A stretch of 64,000 nt of DNA, from assembly GCF_001273835.1 (NCBI RefSeq), contig NZ_JHEI01000132.1, positions 124,001 to 188,000 on the forward strand, given 5' to 3'. The notes under the pieces are model-generated. The model had not been told where the DNA came from and did no database searches. It worked only from the letters and a program-made list of their open reading frames with translations. Both the position numbers and the translations under genes were made by a program. Positions 15,085 to 23,550 of the stretch are shown here, in pieces. Origin of the DNA: Leucobacter celer subsp. astrifaciens. Lineage in GTDB: Bacteria; Actinomycetota; Actinomycetes; Actinomycetales; Microbacteriaceae. How positions within the stretch are numbered: position 1 is the stretch's first letter; each line of letters begins with the position of its first letter.

Positions 15085-15930
15085 ATGACGCAGGCAATCC
15101 ACTTCGAGACCGGCGACGGGCGCCGCTTCCTGGGCCGCCTCGACGGCACCACGATCACGACGGCGGGCGAGGCTCCGCGCGAGGGCTTCGTGCCCACCGA
15201 GGAGGCCTGGGCCGCGATCGCGGGAGCCGCCGGCGAGACCCACGAGATCTCGGACGTGCACGTGCTCGCTCCGAACCGCCCCGGCAAGATCCTCGCGATC
15301 GGTCTCAACTACATGTCCCACGTCGAGGAGACGAGCCTCGCCAAGCCCGACGTCCCCATGATGTTCGGCAAGTTCCCGAGCTCGGTCACCGGCGCCTTCG
15401 ACGACATCGTCATCCCGCGCGAGGAGACCCGTCCCGACTACGAGGGCGAGCTCGGCGTCATTATCTCGAAGCCCGCCTATCGCGTCTCGGTCGAGGAGGC
15501 CTGGGACTACGTCGGCGGCTTCACCGTGCTCAACGACGTCTCCGGTCGCCGCGCGCAGCTCGAGACCCCCATGAAGCAGTTCACGCTCGGCAAGAGCTTC
15601 GACACCTTCACCCCGGTGGGCCCCGCCGTCGTCAGCCTCGACGGCTTCGCCGACGACGAGGCCCGCGACAACCTCCCGGTGCGCACGACGCTCTCGGGAG
15701 AGGTGATGCAGGACGGCAACACCAACCAGTTCATCTTCACGATCCCCGAGATCATCTCGTACCTCAGCAAGGGCGTCACCCTCGAGCCGGGCGACCTGAT
15801 CGCCACCGGCACCCCGGGCGGCGTGGGCGACGAGCGCAAGCCCCCGCGCTACCTGCGCGACGGCGACATCGCCGAGGTCGAGATCCCCGGCGTCGGCAAG
15901 ATCGTCAACACCGTTCGCTTCGAGGCGTAG
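15085..15930 (+). CDS. Fumarylacetoacetate hydrolase (FAH) family protein
   Basis: 281 residues, with AGGAGG 6 nt before the ATG. C-terminal FAH domain from about residue 65: KILAIGLNYMSHVEE, metal-binding acids in DYEGELGVII, the FTVLNDVSGR segment, KSFDTFTPVGP and LIATGTPGGVG. Members cleave carbon-carbon bonds of beta-diketones, decarboxylate oxaloacetate-like acids or isomerise and hydrate ring-cleavage products using Mg2+ or Mn2+. It is the first gene of an operon with a cupin (3-bp gap) and a class I amidotransferase-like hydrolase (7-bp gap), and probably handles a ring-opened acid from the island's upstream steps. Confidence 0.88.
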   Translation: MTQAIHFETGDGRRFLGRLDGTTITTAGEAPREGFVPTEEAWAAIAGAAGETHEISDVHVLAPNRPGKILAIGLNYMSHVEETSLAKPDVPMMFGKFPSSVTGAFDDIVIPREETRPDYEGELGVIISKPAYRVSVEEAWDYVGGFTVLNDVSGRRAQLETPMKQFTLGKSFDTFTPVGPAVVSLDGFADDEARDNLPVRTTLSGEVMQDGNTNQFIFTIPEIISYLSKGVTLEPGDLIATGTPGGVGDERKPPRYLRDGDIAEVEIPGVGKIVNTVRFEA

Positions 15931-15933
15931 GCC

Positions 15934-16329
15934 ATGGACATCCTCCCCGAGGGCAATCGCGACTACGTCTACAACGGCCGCTTCACCGGCCCAGTGCAGC
16001 TCGAGATGATCATCGAGGCCGCCGCCGAGTCGCTCGCCGACGTGCCGAACCTCGGTTCCGTCGACGTCGCGCGCATCCACCACGAGGACGGGGCGGTCAC
16101 GCACTGGCACAGCCACCCGGGCGGCCAGATCCTCACGCTCGCGGCCGGAGTCGGCCGCGTCGGCAGCGACGAGGGCGTGACCACCGGCATCGTCCCCGGC
16201 ACCGTCATCCGCACCGAGCCGAACGAGCGGCACTGGCACGGGGCCGACGAGGGCAGCGACTGCGTGTGGCACTCGGTCGTGTGGGGCGTCACCGACTGGA
16301 GCGACGACAACCCGCTCGAGAGCGAGTAG
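15934..16329 (+). CDS. Small single-domain cupin protein
   Basis: 131 residues. Core cupin motif: ARIHHEDGAVTHWHSHPGGQILTLAAGVGRVG, in which the HWHSHPGGQ stretch supplies metal-binding histidines, and RTEPNERHWHGAD supplies the second histidine group. The layout resembles small bicupin-like enzymes such as (R)-hydroxynitrile lyases and gamma-carboxymuconolactone-linked cupins. It starts 3 bp after the FAH gene and is almost certainly co-translated. It could be a metal-dependent lyase, isomerase or dioxygenase acting on the same intermediate; no closer assignment is safe. Confidence 0.8.
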   Translation: MDILPEGNRDYVYNGRFTGPVQLEMIIEAAAESLADVPNLGSVDVARIHHEDGAVTHWHSHPGGQILTLAAGVGRVGSDEGVTTGIVPGTVIRTEPNERHWHGADEGSDCVWHSVVWGVTDWSDDNPLESE

Positions 16330-16336
16330 TACCGCA

Positions 16337-17071
16337 GTGAGCTCCGTACCCCTCATCGGCCTCGTCACGGACCGGAAGCAGTCGACCTCCGGTCCGTGGG
16401 TCGACATCACCACCGACGGCATCCCGCACAGCTATCTGACCGCGATCGAGCAGGCGGGCGGCGCCCCCGTGCTCTTCCCGGCGCTCGACGTGCACCTCGA
16501 GGATCCGGGTCGCCTGCTCGACCGCGTCGACGGCTTCTTCATGCCGGGCGGGCGGGATCTCGACGCGGATCTGTACGGTGGCTCGGCTCACGAGACGAAC
16601 GACCCGCCGCTGCGGGTGCGGGACGAGCTGGAGATCCGGCTCACGCGCGAGGCCCGGCGCCGCGGCATGCCCGTGCTCGGCGCGTGCCGCGGGCTGCAGG
16701 TGCTCAACGTGGCGCTCGGCGGCACGCTGGTGCAGCACCTGGGTGACCAACTCGACCTCACGCCGCACCGCGATGTCGTCGGGGTCTTCACCTCGCACCC
16801 AGTGGAGGTGGGCGAGGGGACGCTGCTCGAGCGCATCGTGGGTCGGCGCAGCTTCGACATCGCCTCGCACCACCACCAGAGCGTCGATGCGCTGGGAGAG
16901 GGCCTCGTCGCCACCGCGACGGCCCCCGACGGTGTCGTCGAGGCGGTCGAGGCCTCGGACGGGTCGTTCTGCCTCGGTGTGCAGTGGCACCCGGAGGAGC
17001 GGCTCGATCCGGAGGGGCTCGACCTCGTTCGGGCCTTCGTGGCCGCCGCCCGCGAGTACGCCGCCGCGTAG
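16337..17071 (+). CDS. Gamma-glutamyl-gamma-aminobutyrate hydrolase-like class I glutamine amidotransferase (peptidase C26)
   Basis: 244 residues, GTG start at 16337. N-terminal GLVTDRKQSTSGPW and FMPGGRDLDADLYGGSA, the nucleophile elbow LGACRGLQVLNVALGGTL with catalytic Cys, and the SFDIASHHHQSVD and VQWHPEERLD segments that supply the His and Glu of the triad. Family members (PuuD, aniline-pathway gamma-glutamylanilide hydrolases) cleave gamma-glutamyl amides. There is no ATP-grasp or glutamine-synthetase-like gamma-glutamylation gene in the window, so either the partner lies elsewhere or the enzyme cleaves another amide. Last gene of the FAH operon, followed by a terminator at 17083. Confidence 0.85.
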   Translation: MSSVPLIGLVTDRKQSTSGPWVDITTDGIPHSYLTAIEQAGGAPVLFPALDVHLEDPGRLLDRVDGFFMPGGRDLDADLYGGSAHETNDPPLRVRDELEIRLTREARRRGMPVLGACRGLQVLNVALGGTLVQHLGDQLDLTPHRDVVGVFTSHPVEVGEGTLLERIVGRRSFDIASHHHQSVDALGEGLVATATAPDGVVEAVEASDGSFCLGVQWHPEERLDPEGLDLVRAFVAAAREYAAA

Positions 17072-17082
17072 CCCGATCGACT

Positions 17083-17119
17083 GAAGCGGGCCGACCTCCA
17101 CCGGAGGTCGGTCCGCTTC
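17083..17119 (+). terminator. Terminator of the FAH operon
   Basis: 17-bp arms 17083-17099 and 17103-17119 with one G-U pair and a 3-nt loop, core GCCGACCTCC. It lies 11 bp after the amidotransferase-like gene. Confidence 0.8.
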
Positions 17120-17260
17120 CGCGTGCTATCGGGCGCAGGCCTCTTCTCCCGTCGCAGCTCGTGGTGGTTTCAGGGTGTTAGTGCAACGCCGGTGAGTAGT
17201 GCTCCTTGAAGCGCTCTGGGTTTGATGGAGACTCCTAGTCTTGGGAACGAGGATGGAGTT

Positions 17261-17605
17261 ATGCCGAAGGAACAGAACGTGGGGAAGCCGACAACGCGTC
17301 GCTATTCGAGCGAGGAGAAGGCTGGCGCGGTGCGGATGGTGAGGACGCTGCGCGCCGAGCTCGGCGTCACCCAAGGGACCGTGCAGCGCGTCGCAACGCA
17401 ACTCGGATACGGGGTCGAGTCCGTGCGGACGTGGGTCAAGCAAGCCGACATCGACGACGGCGTGACCGCGGGTGTGAGCAGCGTCGAGGCGCAACGAGTG
17501 AAAGAGCTCGAGCAGGAGAACCGGGAGCTTCGCCGCGCTAACGAGGTGTTGAAGCGGGCGGCGTCTTTCTTCGGGGCGGAGCTCGACCGCCACTACCGGA
17601 GATAG
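17261..17605 (+). CDS. IS3-family transposase OrfA (helix-turn-helix subunit)
   Basis: 114 residues from the ATG at 17261. It has the OrfA layout: RRYSSEEKAGAVRMVRTL, a helix-turn-helix (VTQGTVQRVATQLGYGVESVRTWVKQADID) and a C-terminal leucine-zipper-like coil (RVKELEQENRELRRANEVLKRAASFFGAEL). It ends where the orfB frame begins, in the next reading frame, as expected for -1 frameshift production of OrfAB. Confidence 0.88.
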   Translation: MPKEQNVGKPTTRRYSSEEKAGAVRMVRTLRAELGVTQGTVQRVATQLGYGVESVRTWVKQADIDDGVTAGVSSVEAQRVKELEQENRELRRANEVLKRAASFFGAELDRHYRR

Positions 17606-18524
17606 TCGCGTTCATCGACGTGAACAAGGACGGCAGGGTCGATGGGCGCCGGCTCGGAGTCGGGCTCATCTGCAGACTGCTGCAGGTGGCTCCGAGCAGC
17701 TACTACGCCGAAAGACCCGCACCCCGTCGGCCCGCGCCATCCGTGACGAGGAGCTGATCCCGCAGCTCGTCGAGCTCTGGGAGGCCAACTACCGGGTCTA
17801 CGGGATCCGCAAGCTCTGGAAAGCGGCCAGCCGGGCGGGGATCACGATAGGCCGTGATCAAACCGCGAGGCTCATGCGCGCCGCCGGGATCGAGGGAGCG
17901 AGGCGGTCGAAGCGGGTGAAGACCACCCGGCCGGATCCTTCGTCGGCACGGCACCCGGATATGGTGAAACGGGAGTTCACCGCGACCGCGCCGAACCGGC
18001 TCTGGGTCACAGATCTGACGTTCGTGCCGACCTGGGCCGGGGTCGCGTATGTGTGCTTCATCATCGACGCGTTCAGCCGGATGATCGTCGGGTGGCGGGT
18101 CGCGTCGCACATGCGCACCGAGATGGTCCTCGACGCGATCGAGATGGCCCGCTGGTCCCGCGGCGCCCACCACGAGAATCTGCGGTGTCACAGCGATGCC
18201 GGGTCTCAATTCACGTCGATTCGCTACGGCGAACGCCTCGCAGAAATCGGCGCGACACCCTCGAACGGGACTGTCGGCGATTCATATGACAACGCCCTGG
18301 CCGAGACGGTGAACGGCTACTACAAGGCCGAACTCGTCCGCGGACCCGCTCCCCCGGGCCCCTGGAAGACGGTCGAGGATCTGGAACTAGCGACGCTCGG
18401 ATGGGTCCACTGGCACAACACGCAGCGCCTCCACGGATACCTTGGCGATGTCCCGCCCGCAGAGTTCGAGCAGACGTTCTATGCTGGACAAACCGACCGC
18501 GAACAGCTGGTCGGAATCAAATAG
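17602..18524 (+). pseudogene. IS3-family transposase OrfB, broken by a frameshift
   Basis: The orfB frame starts near 17602 (IVAFIDVNKDG...VAPSSYYAE) and then loses frame close to 17710, where one base appears to be missing; it would otherwise stop after 38 more bases. The next frame continues the family sequence (KTRTPSARAIRDEELIPQLVELW, then YRVYGIRKLWKAA) to the TAG at 18522. The integrase core is intact in that frame: Asp in LWVTDLTFVPTW, Asp in CHSDAGSQFTS and Glu in SYDNALAETVNGYYKAE. A sequencing error is possible; read depth over 17705-17715 would settle it. Confidence 0.8.
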
Positions 18525-18556
18525 CGCGAGTCTCCATCAAACCCAGAGCGCTTCAA

Positions 18557-19105
18557 TCCATCCCCAACTTCTTTGACTTCACACGCCCACGATTGTGATC
18601 GATCACGTCCGGGCCGTCCACGCGCCAGCCACCGCCGTCCGGAATCCGTCCGAGCTTCTTCACATCGATATGGATGAGGTCTCCCCGGGGCATCACGCTC
18701 GTAGCGATGGGTCGTGCGGCGGGCCGCCCGGATCCTGACCCCGGTGACCGGATCGAGCTGGTGCAGCGGCGGGAGCCCGGCGCTCACGATGATTCGTGAC
18801 ACCGTCGTGGGGCTGATGCCGGTTCTCCGGGCGATCTCGTCTCGTCCGACCCGTTCGTCTACCCGAATACGGAGGACATGTTCCGTGAGCTGCGCTGTGA
18901 TCCTGCCTGGGGAGTGGCGGGGTCGCGAGGAACGGTCGCGCAGGCCAGAAAGACCGTCGCGGCGGTAACGACCGATCCAGCGGTGAGCGCACTGCCTAGA
19001 GATACCCATTTCCTTCGCGACGTGCGCGACCGGGCGACCAGAGAGGACACGCTGAACGAGGATATGTCGTCCCGCGGGAGTGAGTTTGGCGTTACGGTGG
19101 GACAC
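18557..19105 (-). pseudogene. IS481-type transposase fragment, frameshifted and truncated
   Basis: The N-terminal double helix-turn-helix is clear (NAKLTPAGRHILVQRVLSG, VAHVAKEMGISRQCAHRWIGRYRRDG, then RDEIARRTGISPTTVSRIIVSAG). Near 18682 an extra base shifts the frame; the next frame carries the family continuation (GDLIHIDVKKLGRIPDGGGW, VDGPDVIDHNRGRVKSKKLGM) up to the IS3 boundary. The DDE catalytic part is missing. If the IS3 element is removed, the frame ends ten codons later (EHYSPALH then stop), showing that the truncation predates the IS3 insertion. Confidence 0.78.
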
Positions 19106-19138
19106 GAGAAGGCCTCCTCGGTTGAGTGACGTTAGACA
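18557..19138 (-). mobile_element. IS481-type element remnant split by the IS3 insertion
   Basis: The right end at 19138, read inward, is TGTCTAACGTCACTCAACCG, a typical IS481-type terminus. The transposase gene begins at the GTG at 19105. On the far side of the IS3 element a TGTTAGTGCAAC sequence at 17176 may be the other end, which would give about 610 bp of IS481 sequence after removing IS3. That is far too short for a complete IS481 of about 1 kb, so most of the catalytic domain had already been deleted. Confidence 0.7.
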
Positions 19139-19172
19139 CCACTCATGATGGAGGTCTTCTCGCTATCTGTCA

Positions 19173-19818
19173 GTCACCAACGACCTGACCGGGTACAGCT
19201 AGCTCGAGCAAGCCGATGCCCTGGTCGACCCGGCGCGCCACGCAGCCCAGGATCGACTGGACGCTTTTCTCGAGTTCGGTCCGTGCGAGGTCGCCGGGGC
19301 CGGCGAGCGGGATGCGCAGCAGGGTGTCGAGACTGTCCGCTGGCAGGGCGGGCAGCGCACGGTGCGCCTCGAACGCGTCGATCCGGTGGTAGTTGAGCGC
19401 GTGCAGCGTCGTCGCGGTGGGGGAGGGCACCCGTGCCGTCGACACCCCGGCGCGCACGTCGCCGACCTTCTGCTCGAGCATGTCGCTCATGAGGCCGGGC
19501 ATCGCCCACATGCCCCTGCCAATCTGCGCGTGCCCGTCGAGGCCCCAGCCGACGCCGATCGCGACGCTGCGCTCCTCGTAGAGGCCGAGCCAGGGGGCGG
19601 TGCGGATCGCGGCCTTCGGCAGCATCGGTCCTGCCTGCAGCGAGGTGTGGATCTCGTCGCCCGTGTGGTCGAAGAAGACGGTGTTGACGAACACCGCGCG
19701 ATCCGACGCGGCGGCCATGCGGGCCGCGAGGTGCGCCGCTCCTCGTCCATGATGCCGATCTGCACGGTGGCAGCAGGCAGGACGAAGAGCAGCTCGACGC
19801 GTGCGAAGAGTCTGACAC
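19173..19818 (-). pseudogene. glcB: Remnant of malate synthase G, truncated at both ends and frameshifted
   Basis: Two frames together match the C-terminal half of malate synthase G. The first (from about 19818 to 19740) reads LFARVELLFVLPAATVQIGIMDEERR. The second (about 19745 to 19200) reads LAARMAAASDRAVFVNTVFFDHTGDEIHTSLQAGPMLPKAAIR, GRGMWAMPGLMSDMLEQK, STARVPSPTATTLHALNYHRID and QSILGCVARRVDQGIG. MSG normally has about 720 residues; only about 200 remain, the ERRT-VNLKA junction is frameshifted near 19740, and the last 80 or so residues are gone at the IS boundary. The cell would need another copy, or another malate synthase, for the glyoxylate shunt. Confidence 0.85.
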
Positions 19819-19892
19819 GGGCGGCGCGCGAGCTGGGGGAACCGCCCGCCCGATGCGGGCGGAGCCCGGGCTCCGTCTGGCAGGATCAAGGG

Positions 19893-20828
19893 ATGCATAT
19901 CGATCCGGATCCTGCGTCGGCCGCCGAGCTCGCCTCGGGCAGCCCGCCGCCGACCCGGCTTCGCCTCGACCTCGCCTACGACGGGACCGATTTCTCCGGG
20001 TGGGCGGTGCAGCCCGGGCTGCGCACCGTGCAGGGGGAGCTGGAGGCCGCGATCGCGGTGCTGCTGCGCACCCCGGAGCCGGTGCGTCTCACGGTGGGCG
20101 GACGCACCGACGCGGGTGTGCACGCACGGGGCCAGGTGGCGCACCTCGATCTGACGGCGGCTCAGCTGGAGAAGTGGAGTTCGCGGCGGCGCACCGATCC
20201 GGAATCGGGTGCGCCTGCGGAGACGCGGATCCGCGCACGCAAGCTGAACGGCGTGCTCAAGCGCGGGGCGCCGGACATCGTGGTGCACTCGGTGCGCGAG
20301 GTGCCTGCGGCGTTCGACGCCCGGTTCTCGGCGCTGCGTCGGCGCTACGAGTACCGGCTGCGCGGCGAGGGCATGCGCCGGGATCCCCTCACCGCGCGCT
20401 TCACCGCAGACGTGCCCCGCCCGCTCGACCTCGCGACGATGCAGCGGGCCAGCGATGAGCTGCTGGGGCTCAACGACTTCACCACCTTCTGCAAGGCCCG
20501 CGAAGGGGCGACGGCTGTGCGGGATCTGCTCTGCTTCGAGTGGCGGGAGACCGAGGACGGCGCGTACGCGGCCCGGATCGAGGCCGACGCGTTCTGCCAC
20601 TCGATGGTGCGGGCGCTCGTCGGCGCCGTGGTGGCCGTCGGCAGCGGGAGGATCGGCGAAGCCGAGCTGATCGCGCTGCGCGATGCCCGCGAGCGCACGA
20701 GCCGCTTCACCGTGATGCCCGCTCACGGGCTGTCCCTCGAGGAGATCGCCTACCCGGCGGACGAGGACCTTGCCGAGCGGGCCGAGCAGACCCGTGCGCG
20801 ACGGGATCCTCTCGCCCCCGGCCATTGA
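19893..20828 (+). CDS. truA: tRNA pseudouridine(38-40) synthase
   Basis: 311 residues from the ATG at 19893. TruA motifs: LAYDGTDFSGWAVQPGLRTVQGELE, the catalytic Asp in VGGRTDAGVHARGQV, LNDFTTFCKARE and FCHSMVRALVGAVVAVGSGRI. It isomerises uridines 38, 39 and 40 in the anticodon stem of many tRNAs. In Micrococcales truA usually follows rplQ and precedes rplM-rpsI; here the rplM side is conserved but rplQ is replaced by the IS/glcB scar and the catabolic island, marking an insertion or rearrangement breakpoint. A residue stretch of about 20 (WSSRRRTDPESGAPAETRIR) is an actinobacterial loop insertion. Confidence 0.95.
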   Translation: MHIDPDPASAAELASGSPPPTRLRLDLAYDGTDFSGWAVQPGLRTVQGELEAAIAVLLRTPEPVRLTVGGRTDAGVHARGQVAHLDLTAAQLEKWSSRRRTDPESGAPAETRIRARKLNGVLKRGAPDIVVHSVREVPAAFDARFSALRRRYEYRLRGEGMRRDPLTARFTADVPRPLDLATMQRASDELLGLNDFTTFCKAREGATAVRDLLCFEWRETEDGAYAARIEADAFCHSMVRALVGAVVAVGSGRIGEAELIALRDARERTSRFTVMPAHGLSLEEIAYPADEDLAERAEQTRARRDPLAPGH

Positions 20829-21126
20829 GCGAGCGGAGCCAGAGCTGTTTCGAAGTTCGTCATCCTGCGCGAGCTTGCGAGTCGCAGGATCCACACGCAT
20901 GGATTCTGCGACTCCGCTCGTTCCTCGCTCCGCGCAGAACGAAGAGAAACAGCGACTGTGAAACAGTCCTGGCACGCGGCGAGTGGGCCAGATCCTGTGC
21001 TAAAGTAGTTCTTTGGTGCGCAAGCACCCGATTTGTTGAGCCCTCCAATCGTTCGCGCACCCCCAGGGACCGGGCAACGGAGCGGGATCCACGAACACCT
21101 CCAATTCGACAGAAAGCAGCACTCCA
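20829..21126. other. Intergenic gap before rplM: repeat hairpin and leader
   Basis: The 298-bp gap starts with a copy of the dispersed TTGAGCGAGCGGAG repeat (from 20824). An imperfect hairpin follows, with arms GAGTCGCAGGATCCA (about 20880) and TGGATTCTGCGACTC (about 20899-20913). A TAAAGT hexamer at 21001-21006 is a plausible -10 for rplM-rpsI, which would leave a leader of about 115 nt. I saw no convincing -35 box and cannot identify a known L13 leader structure. Confidence 0.45.
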
Positions 21127-21573
21127 GTGACTCGCACATATTCGCCGAAGGCAGCCGACCAGAAGCACGACTGGCTCGTCATCGACGCCACCGACGTGGT
21201 GCTCGGCCGCCTGGCCTCGCACGCCGCAGCCCTGCTCCGCGGCAAGCACAAGCCGACCTTCGCTCCCCACATGGACATGGGCGACTACGTCATCATCATC
21301 AACGCCGACAAGGTCGTGCTGACCAACAACAAGGCGTCCAAGAAGCTCGCCTACCGCCACTCGGGCTACCCGGGCGGCCTGCGTTCGGTCACCTACACCG
21401 AGCTGCTCGAGAAGAACCCGGAGCGCGCCGTCGAGAAGGCGATCCGCGGCATGCTGCCGAAAAACTCGCTCGGCGCCGACCTGTTCCGCAAGCTGAAGGT
21501 CTACGCGGGCGCGGAGCACCCGCACGCGGCTCAGCAGCCCACCCCCTACACCTTCGGCCAGGTCGCGCAGTAA
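21127..21573 (+). CDS. rplM: 50S ribosomal protein L13
   Basis: 148 residues, GTG start at 21127. Characteristic L13 sequence: [49 protein letters not shown], then [16 protein letters not shown] and [38 protein letters not shown]. It is an early-assembling large-subunit protein that binds 23S rRNA. It is followed 38 bp later by rpsI, the universal L13-S9 pair. The [11 protein letters not shown]-terminus is the usual actinobacterial form. Confidence 0.98.
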   Translation: MTRTYSPKAADQKHDWLVIDATDVVLGRLASHAAALLRGKHKPTFAPHMDMGDYVIIINADKVVLTNNKASKKLAYRHSGYPGGLRSVTYTELLEKNPERAVEKAIRGMLPKNSLGADLFRKLKVYAGAEHPHAAQQPTPYTFGQVAQ

Positions 21574-21611
21574 TCGCGGCGACGACGAGACATTCAGAGA
21601 GAGACTTCACA

Positions 21612-22091
21612 GTGACTGAAGAGCAGACCGTGGCCCCCGAGAGCTACACCACCGAGACGCCCGCCTCGCAGGCCGCCGTTTCCGCCCCGCGCCCCGCGCT
21701 CACCGTTCCCGGTGCCGCCGTCGGCCGTCGCAAGCAGGCCATCGCCCGCGTGCGCCTGGTTCCCGGCTCGGGCAAGATGACCGTCAACGGCCGCGAGCTC
21801 GACGAGTACTTCCCGAACAAGCTGCACCAGCAGCTCATCACCGATCCCTTCACCGTGCTCGAGCTGAACGGCTCGTACGACGTGATCGCCCGCATTGTCG
21901 GCGGCGGCCCCTCGGGCCAGGCCGGCGCCCTGCGTCTCGCGATCGCCCGCGCGCTGAACGAGATCGACGCCGAGCACAACCGCCCGACGCTCAAGAAGGC
22001 CGGCTTCCTCAGCCGCGACGCCCGCATCAAGGAGCGCAAGAAGGCCGGTCTCAAGAAGGCCCGCAAGGCGCCTCAGTACTCGAAGCGCTAA
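21612..22091 (+). CDS. rpsI: 30S ribosomal protein S9
   Basis: 159 residues from the GTG at 21612, with GAGAGAGAC upstream. The C-terminal 130 residues are standard S9 ([86 protein letters not shown], ending in the invariant SKR that reaches the P-site tRNA). The first 35 residues are an acidic, low-complexity actinobacterial extension. The gene is paired with rplM and lies 17 bp upstream of glmM. Confidence 0.98.
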   Translation: MTEEQTVAPESYTTETPASQAAVSAPRPALTVPGAAVGRRKQAIARVRLVPGSGKMTVNGRELDEYFPNKLHQQLITDPFTVLELNGSYDVIARIVGGGPSGQAGALRLAIARALNEIDAEHNRPTLKKAGFLSRDARIKERKKAGLKKARKAPQYSKR

Positions 22092-22108
22092 TCGGAATCA
22101 CCCTTTCC

Positions 22109-23458
22109 ATGGGACGCCTTTTCGGCACCGATGGGGTTCGGGGCCTGGCGGGGGTCGATGTGACCGCCGACCTGGCCCTGGACCTCGCGCACGCAGCGGC
22201 TCTCGTTCTCGGGCGTTCAGCCCGGAGCGAGAGCCGTCGCGCTACCGCCGTGATCGCACGCGACCCGCGGGTCTCCGGTGAGTTCATCGCCGCAGCCGTC
22301 GCGGCTGGCCTCGCCTCCGCGGGCGTCGACGTGCTCGACGCCGGGGTGATCCCGACCCCCGCTGCTGCCTATCTCGTGGCAGACACCGGCGCCGATTTCG
22401 GCGTGATGGTCTCGGCGTCGCACAACCCGGCGCCCGACAACGGCATCAAGTTCTTCGCCGAGGGCGGCCGTAAGCTCGCCGACGAGATCGAGGACGAGAT
22501 CCAGGCCGCGATGAACGGCCCCGCGATCGCGGTGACCGGTCGCGAGATCGGTCGGATCCGCCGCTTCGCGGACGCCGAGGATCGCTACCTGGTGCACCTG
22601 CTCGGTACGCTCGACGGGCTGCGGCTCGACGGTCTGCACGTGGTGCTCGACTGCGCCCACGGCGCGGCTGCAGGGATCTCGCCCGACGTCTTCACCGACG
22701 CCGGAGCGAAGGTGACGGTGATCGGCAACGACCCCGACGGTTTCAACATCAACGACGGCGTGGGATCCACGCATCTCGAGCCGCTCATCGCGACGGTGCG
22801 CTCGCACGGTGCCGACCTCGGCATCGCGCACGACGGCGATGCCGACCGATGCCTCGCGGTCGACGGCGACGGCAACGTCGTCGACGGCGACAAGATCATG
22901 GCCATCCTCGCGCTGTCGATGTCATCCCGCGGCCGGCTCGAGCAGAACACGCTCGTCGCGACGGTCATGTCCAACCTCGGGCTGAAGCTCGCGATGGCGG
23001 ACAACGGCATCGACGTCGTCGAGACCGGAGTGGGCGACCGCTACGTGCTCGAGGCGATCAACGCGCACGGGTATTCGCTGGGCGGCGAGCAGTCGGGGCA
23101 CGTGATCATGAGCGACTATGCGACGACGGGCGACGGGATCCTCACCGGCCTGCACATCGCCGCCGAGGTCAAGCGCACCGGCAAGACTCTCGCCGAGCTG
23201 GCGCAGTGCATGACGGTCTACCCGCAGGTGCTGGTGAACGTTCGCGGCGTCGACCGCACGGGTGTGAGCGGCGATGCGGTGCTGCAGCAGGCCGTGCATC
23301 AGGCGGAGCTCGCGCTCGCAGGCAAGGGCCGGGTGCTGCTGCGCCCGTCCGGGACCGAACCCGTGGTGCGGGTGATGGTCGAAGCCGAGTACGAGGAGCA
23401 GGCTCAGGGCCTCGCCGACGACCTCGCGGCGATCGTCAAGGAGCGCCTCGCGGTCTAG
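22109..23458 (+). CDS. glmM: Phosphoglucosamine mutase
   Basis: 449 residues. N-terminal [12 protein letters not shown], the active-site loop [16 protein letters not shown] with phosphoserine Ser104, the metal loop [11 protein letters not shown], the sugar-binding GGEQSGHVI and the phosphate-binding [17 protein letters not shown] are all present. It converts glucosamine-6-phosphate to glucosamine-1-phosphate for UDP-GlcNAc and peptidoglycan. The gene follows rpsI closely and ends at a strong terminator (23495). The preceding step in this pathway, glmS, is also in the window at 32787. Confidence 0.97.
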   Translation: MGRLFGTDGVRGLAGVDVTADLALDLAHAAALVLGRSARSESRRATAVIARDPRVSGEFIAAAVAAGLASAGVDVLDAGVIPTPAAAYLVADTGADFGVMVSASHNPAPDNGIKFFAEGGRKLADEIEDEIQAAMNGPAIAVTGREIGRIRRFADAEDRYLVHLLGTLDGLRLDGLHVVLDCAHGAAAGISPDVFTDAGAKVTVIGNDPDGFNINDGVGSTHLEPLIATVRSHGADLGIAHDGDADRCLAVDGDGNVVDGDKIMAILALSMSSRGRLEQNTLVATVMSNLGLKLAMADNGIDVVETGVGDRYVLEAINAHGYSLGGEQSGHVIMSDYATTGDGILTGLHIAAEVKRTGKTLAELAQCMTVYPQVLVNVRGVDRTGVSGDAVLQQAVHQAELALAGKGRVLLRPSGTEPVVRVMVEAEYEEQAQGLADDLAAIVKERLAV

Positions 23459-23494
23459 GAAGTGCGCTCGGACGGCTGTCGCCGGTAGACGTTC

Positions 23495-23522
23495 GAAGGC
23501 CCGGTCTCTCGACCGGGCCTTC
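23495..23522 (+). terminator. Terminator after glmM
   Basis: Perfect 12-bp arms GAAGGCCCGGTC and GACCGGGCCTTC around a TCTC loop, 36 bp after the glmM stop. It also faces the end of the convergent ABC permease gene at 23551 and can serve both directions. Confidence 0.88.
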
Positions 23523-23550
23523 TGCGTCTGCAGGCGCCCGCTTTCGGAAT

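Larger units (their letters stand above)
17206..18556 (+). mobile_element. IS3-family insertion sequence, 1351 bp, with perfect 29-bp ends
   Basis: The terminal inverted repeats 17206-17234 and 18528-18556 are identical over 29 bp (core GCGCTCTGGGTTTGATGG). Direct TCC triplets flank them (17203-17205 and 18557-18559), consistent with a 3-bp target duplication. Inside are orfA and a frameshifted orfB with DDE residues, the standard IS3 layout. The element sits within an IS481-type remnant: removing it plus one TCC joins an IS481-like reading frame smoothly. The intact ends show that it moved recently, although the orfB break should now prevent it from transposing by itself. Confidence 0.92.

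Noticed and set aside
17594..17720. Programmed frameshift as the reason for both orfB frame changes
   Set aside because: One frame change at the orfA/orfB junction is normal for IS3, but the second near 17710 is in the middle of a conserved OrfB segment with no slippery sequence, so a deletion is the simpler reading.
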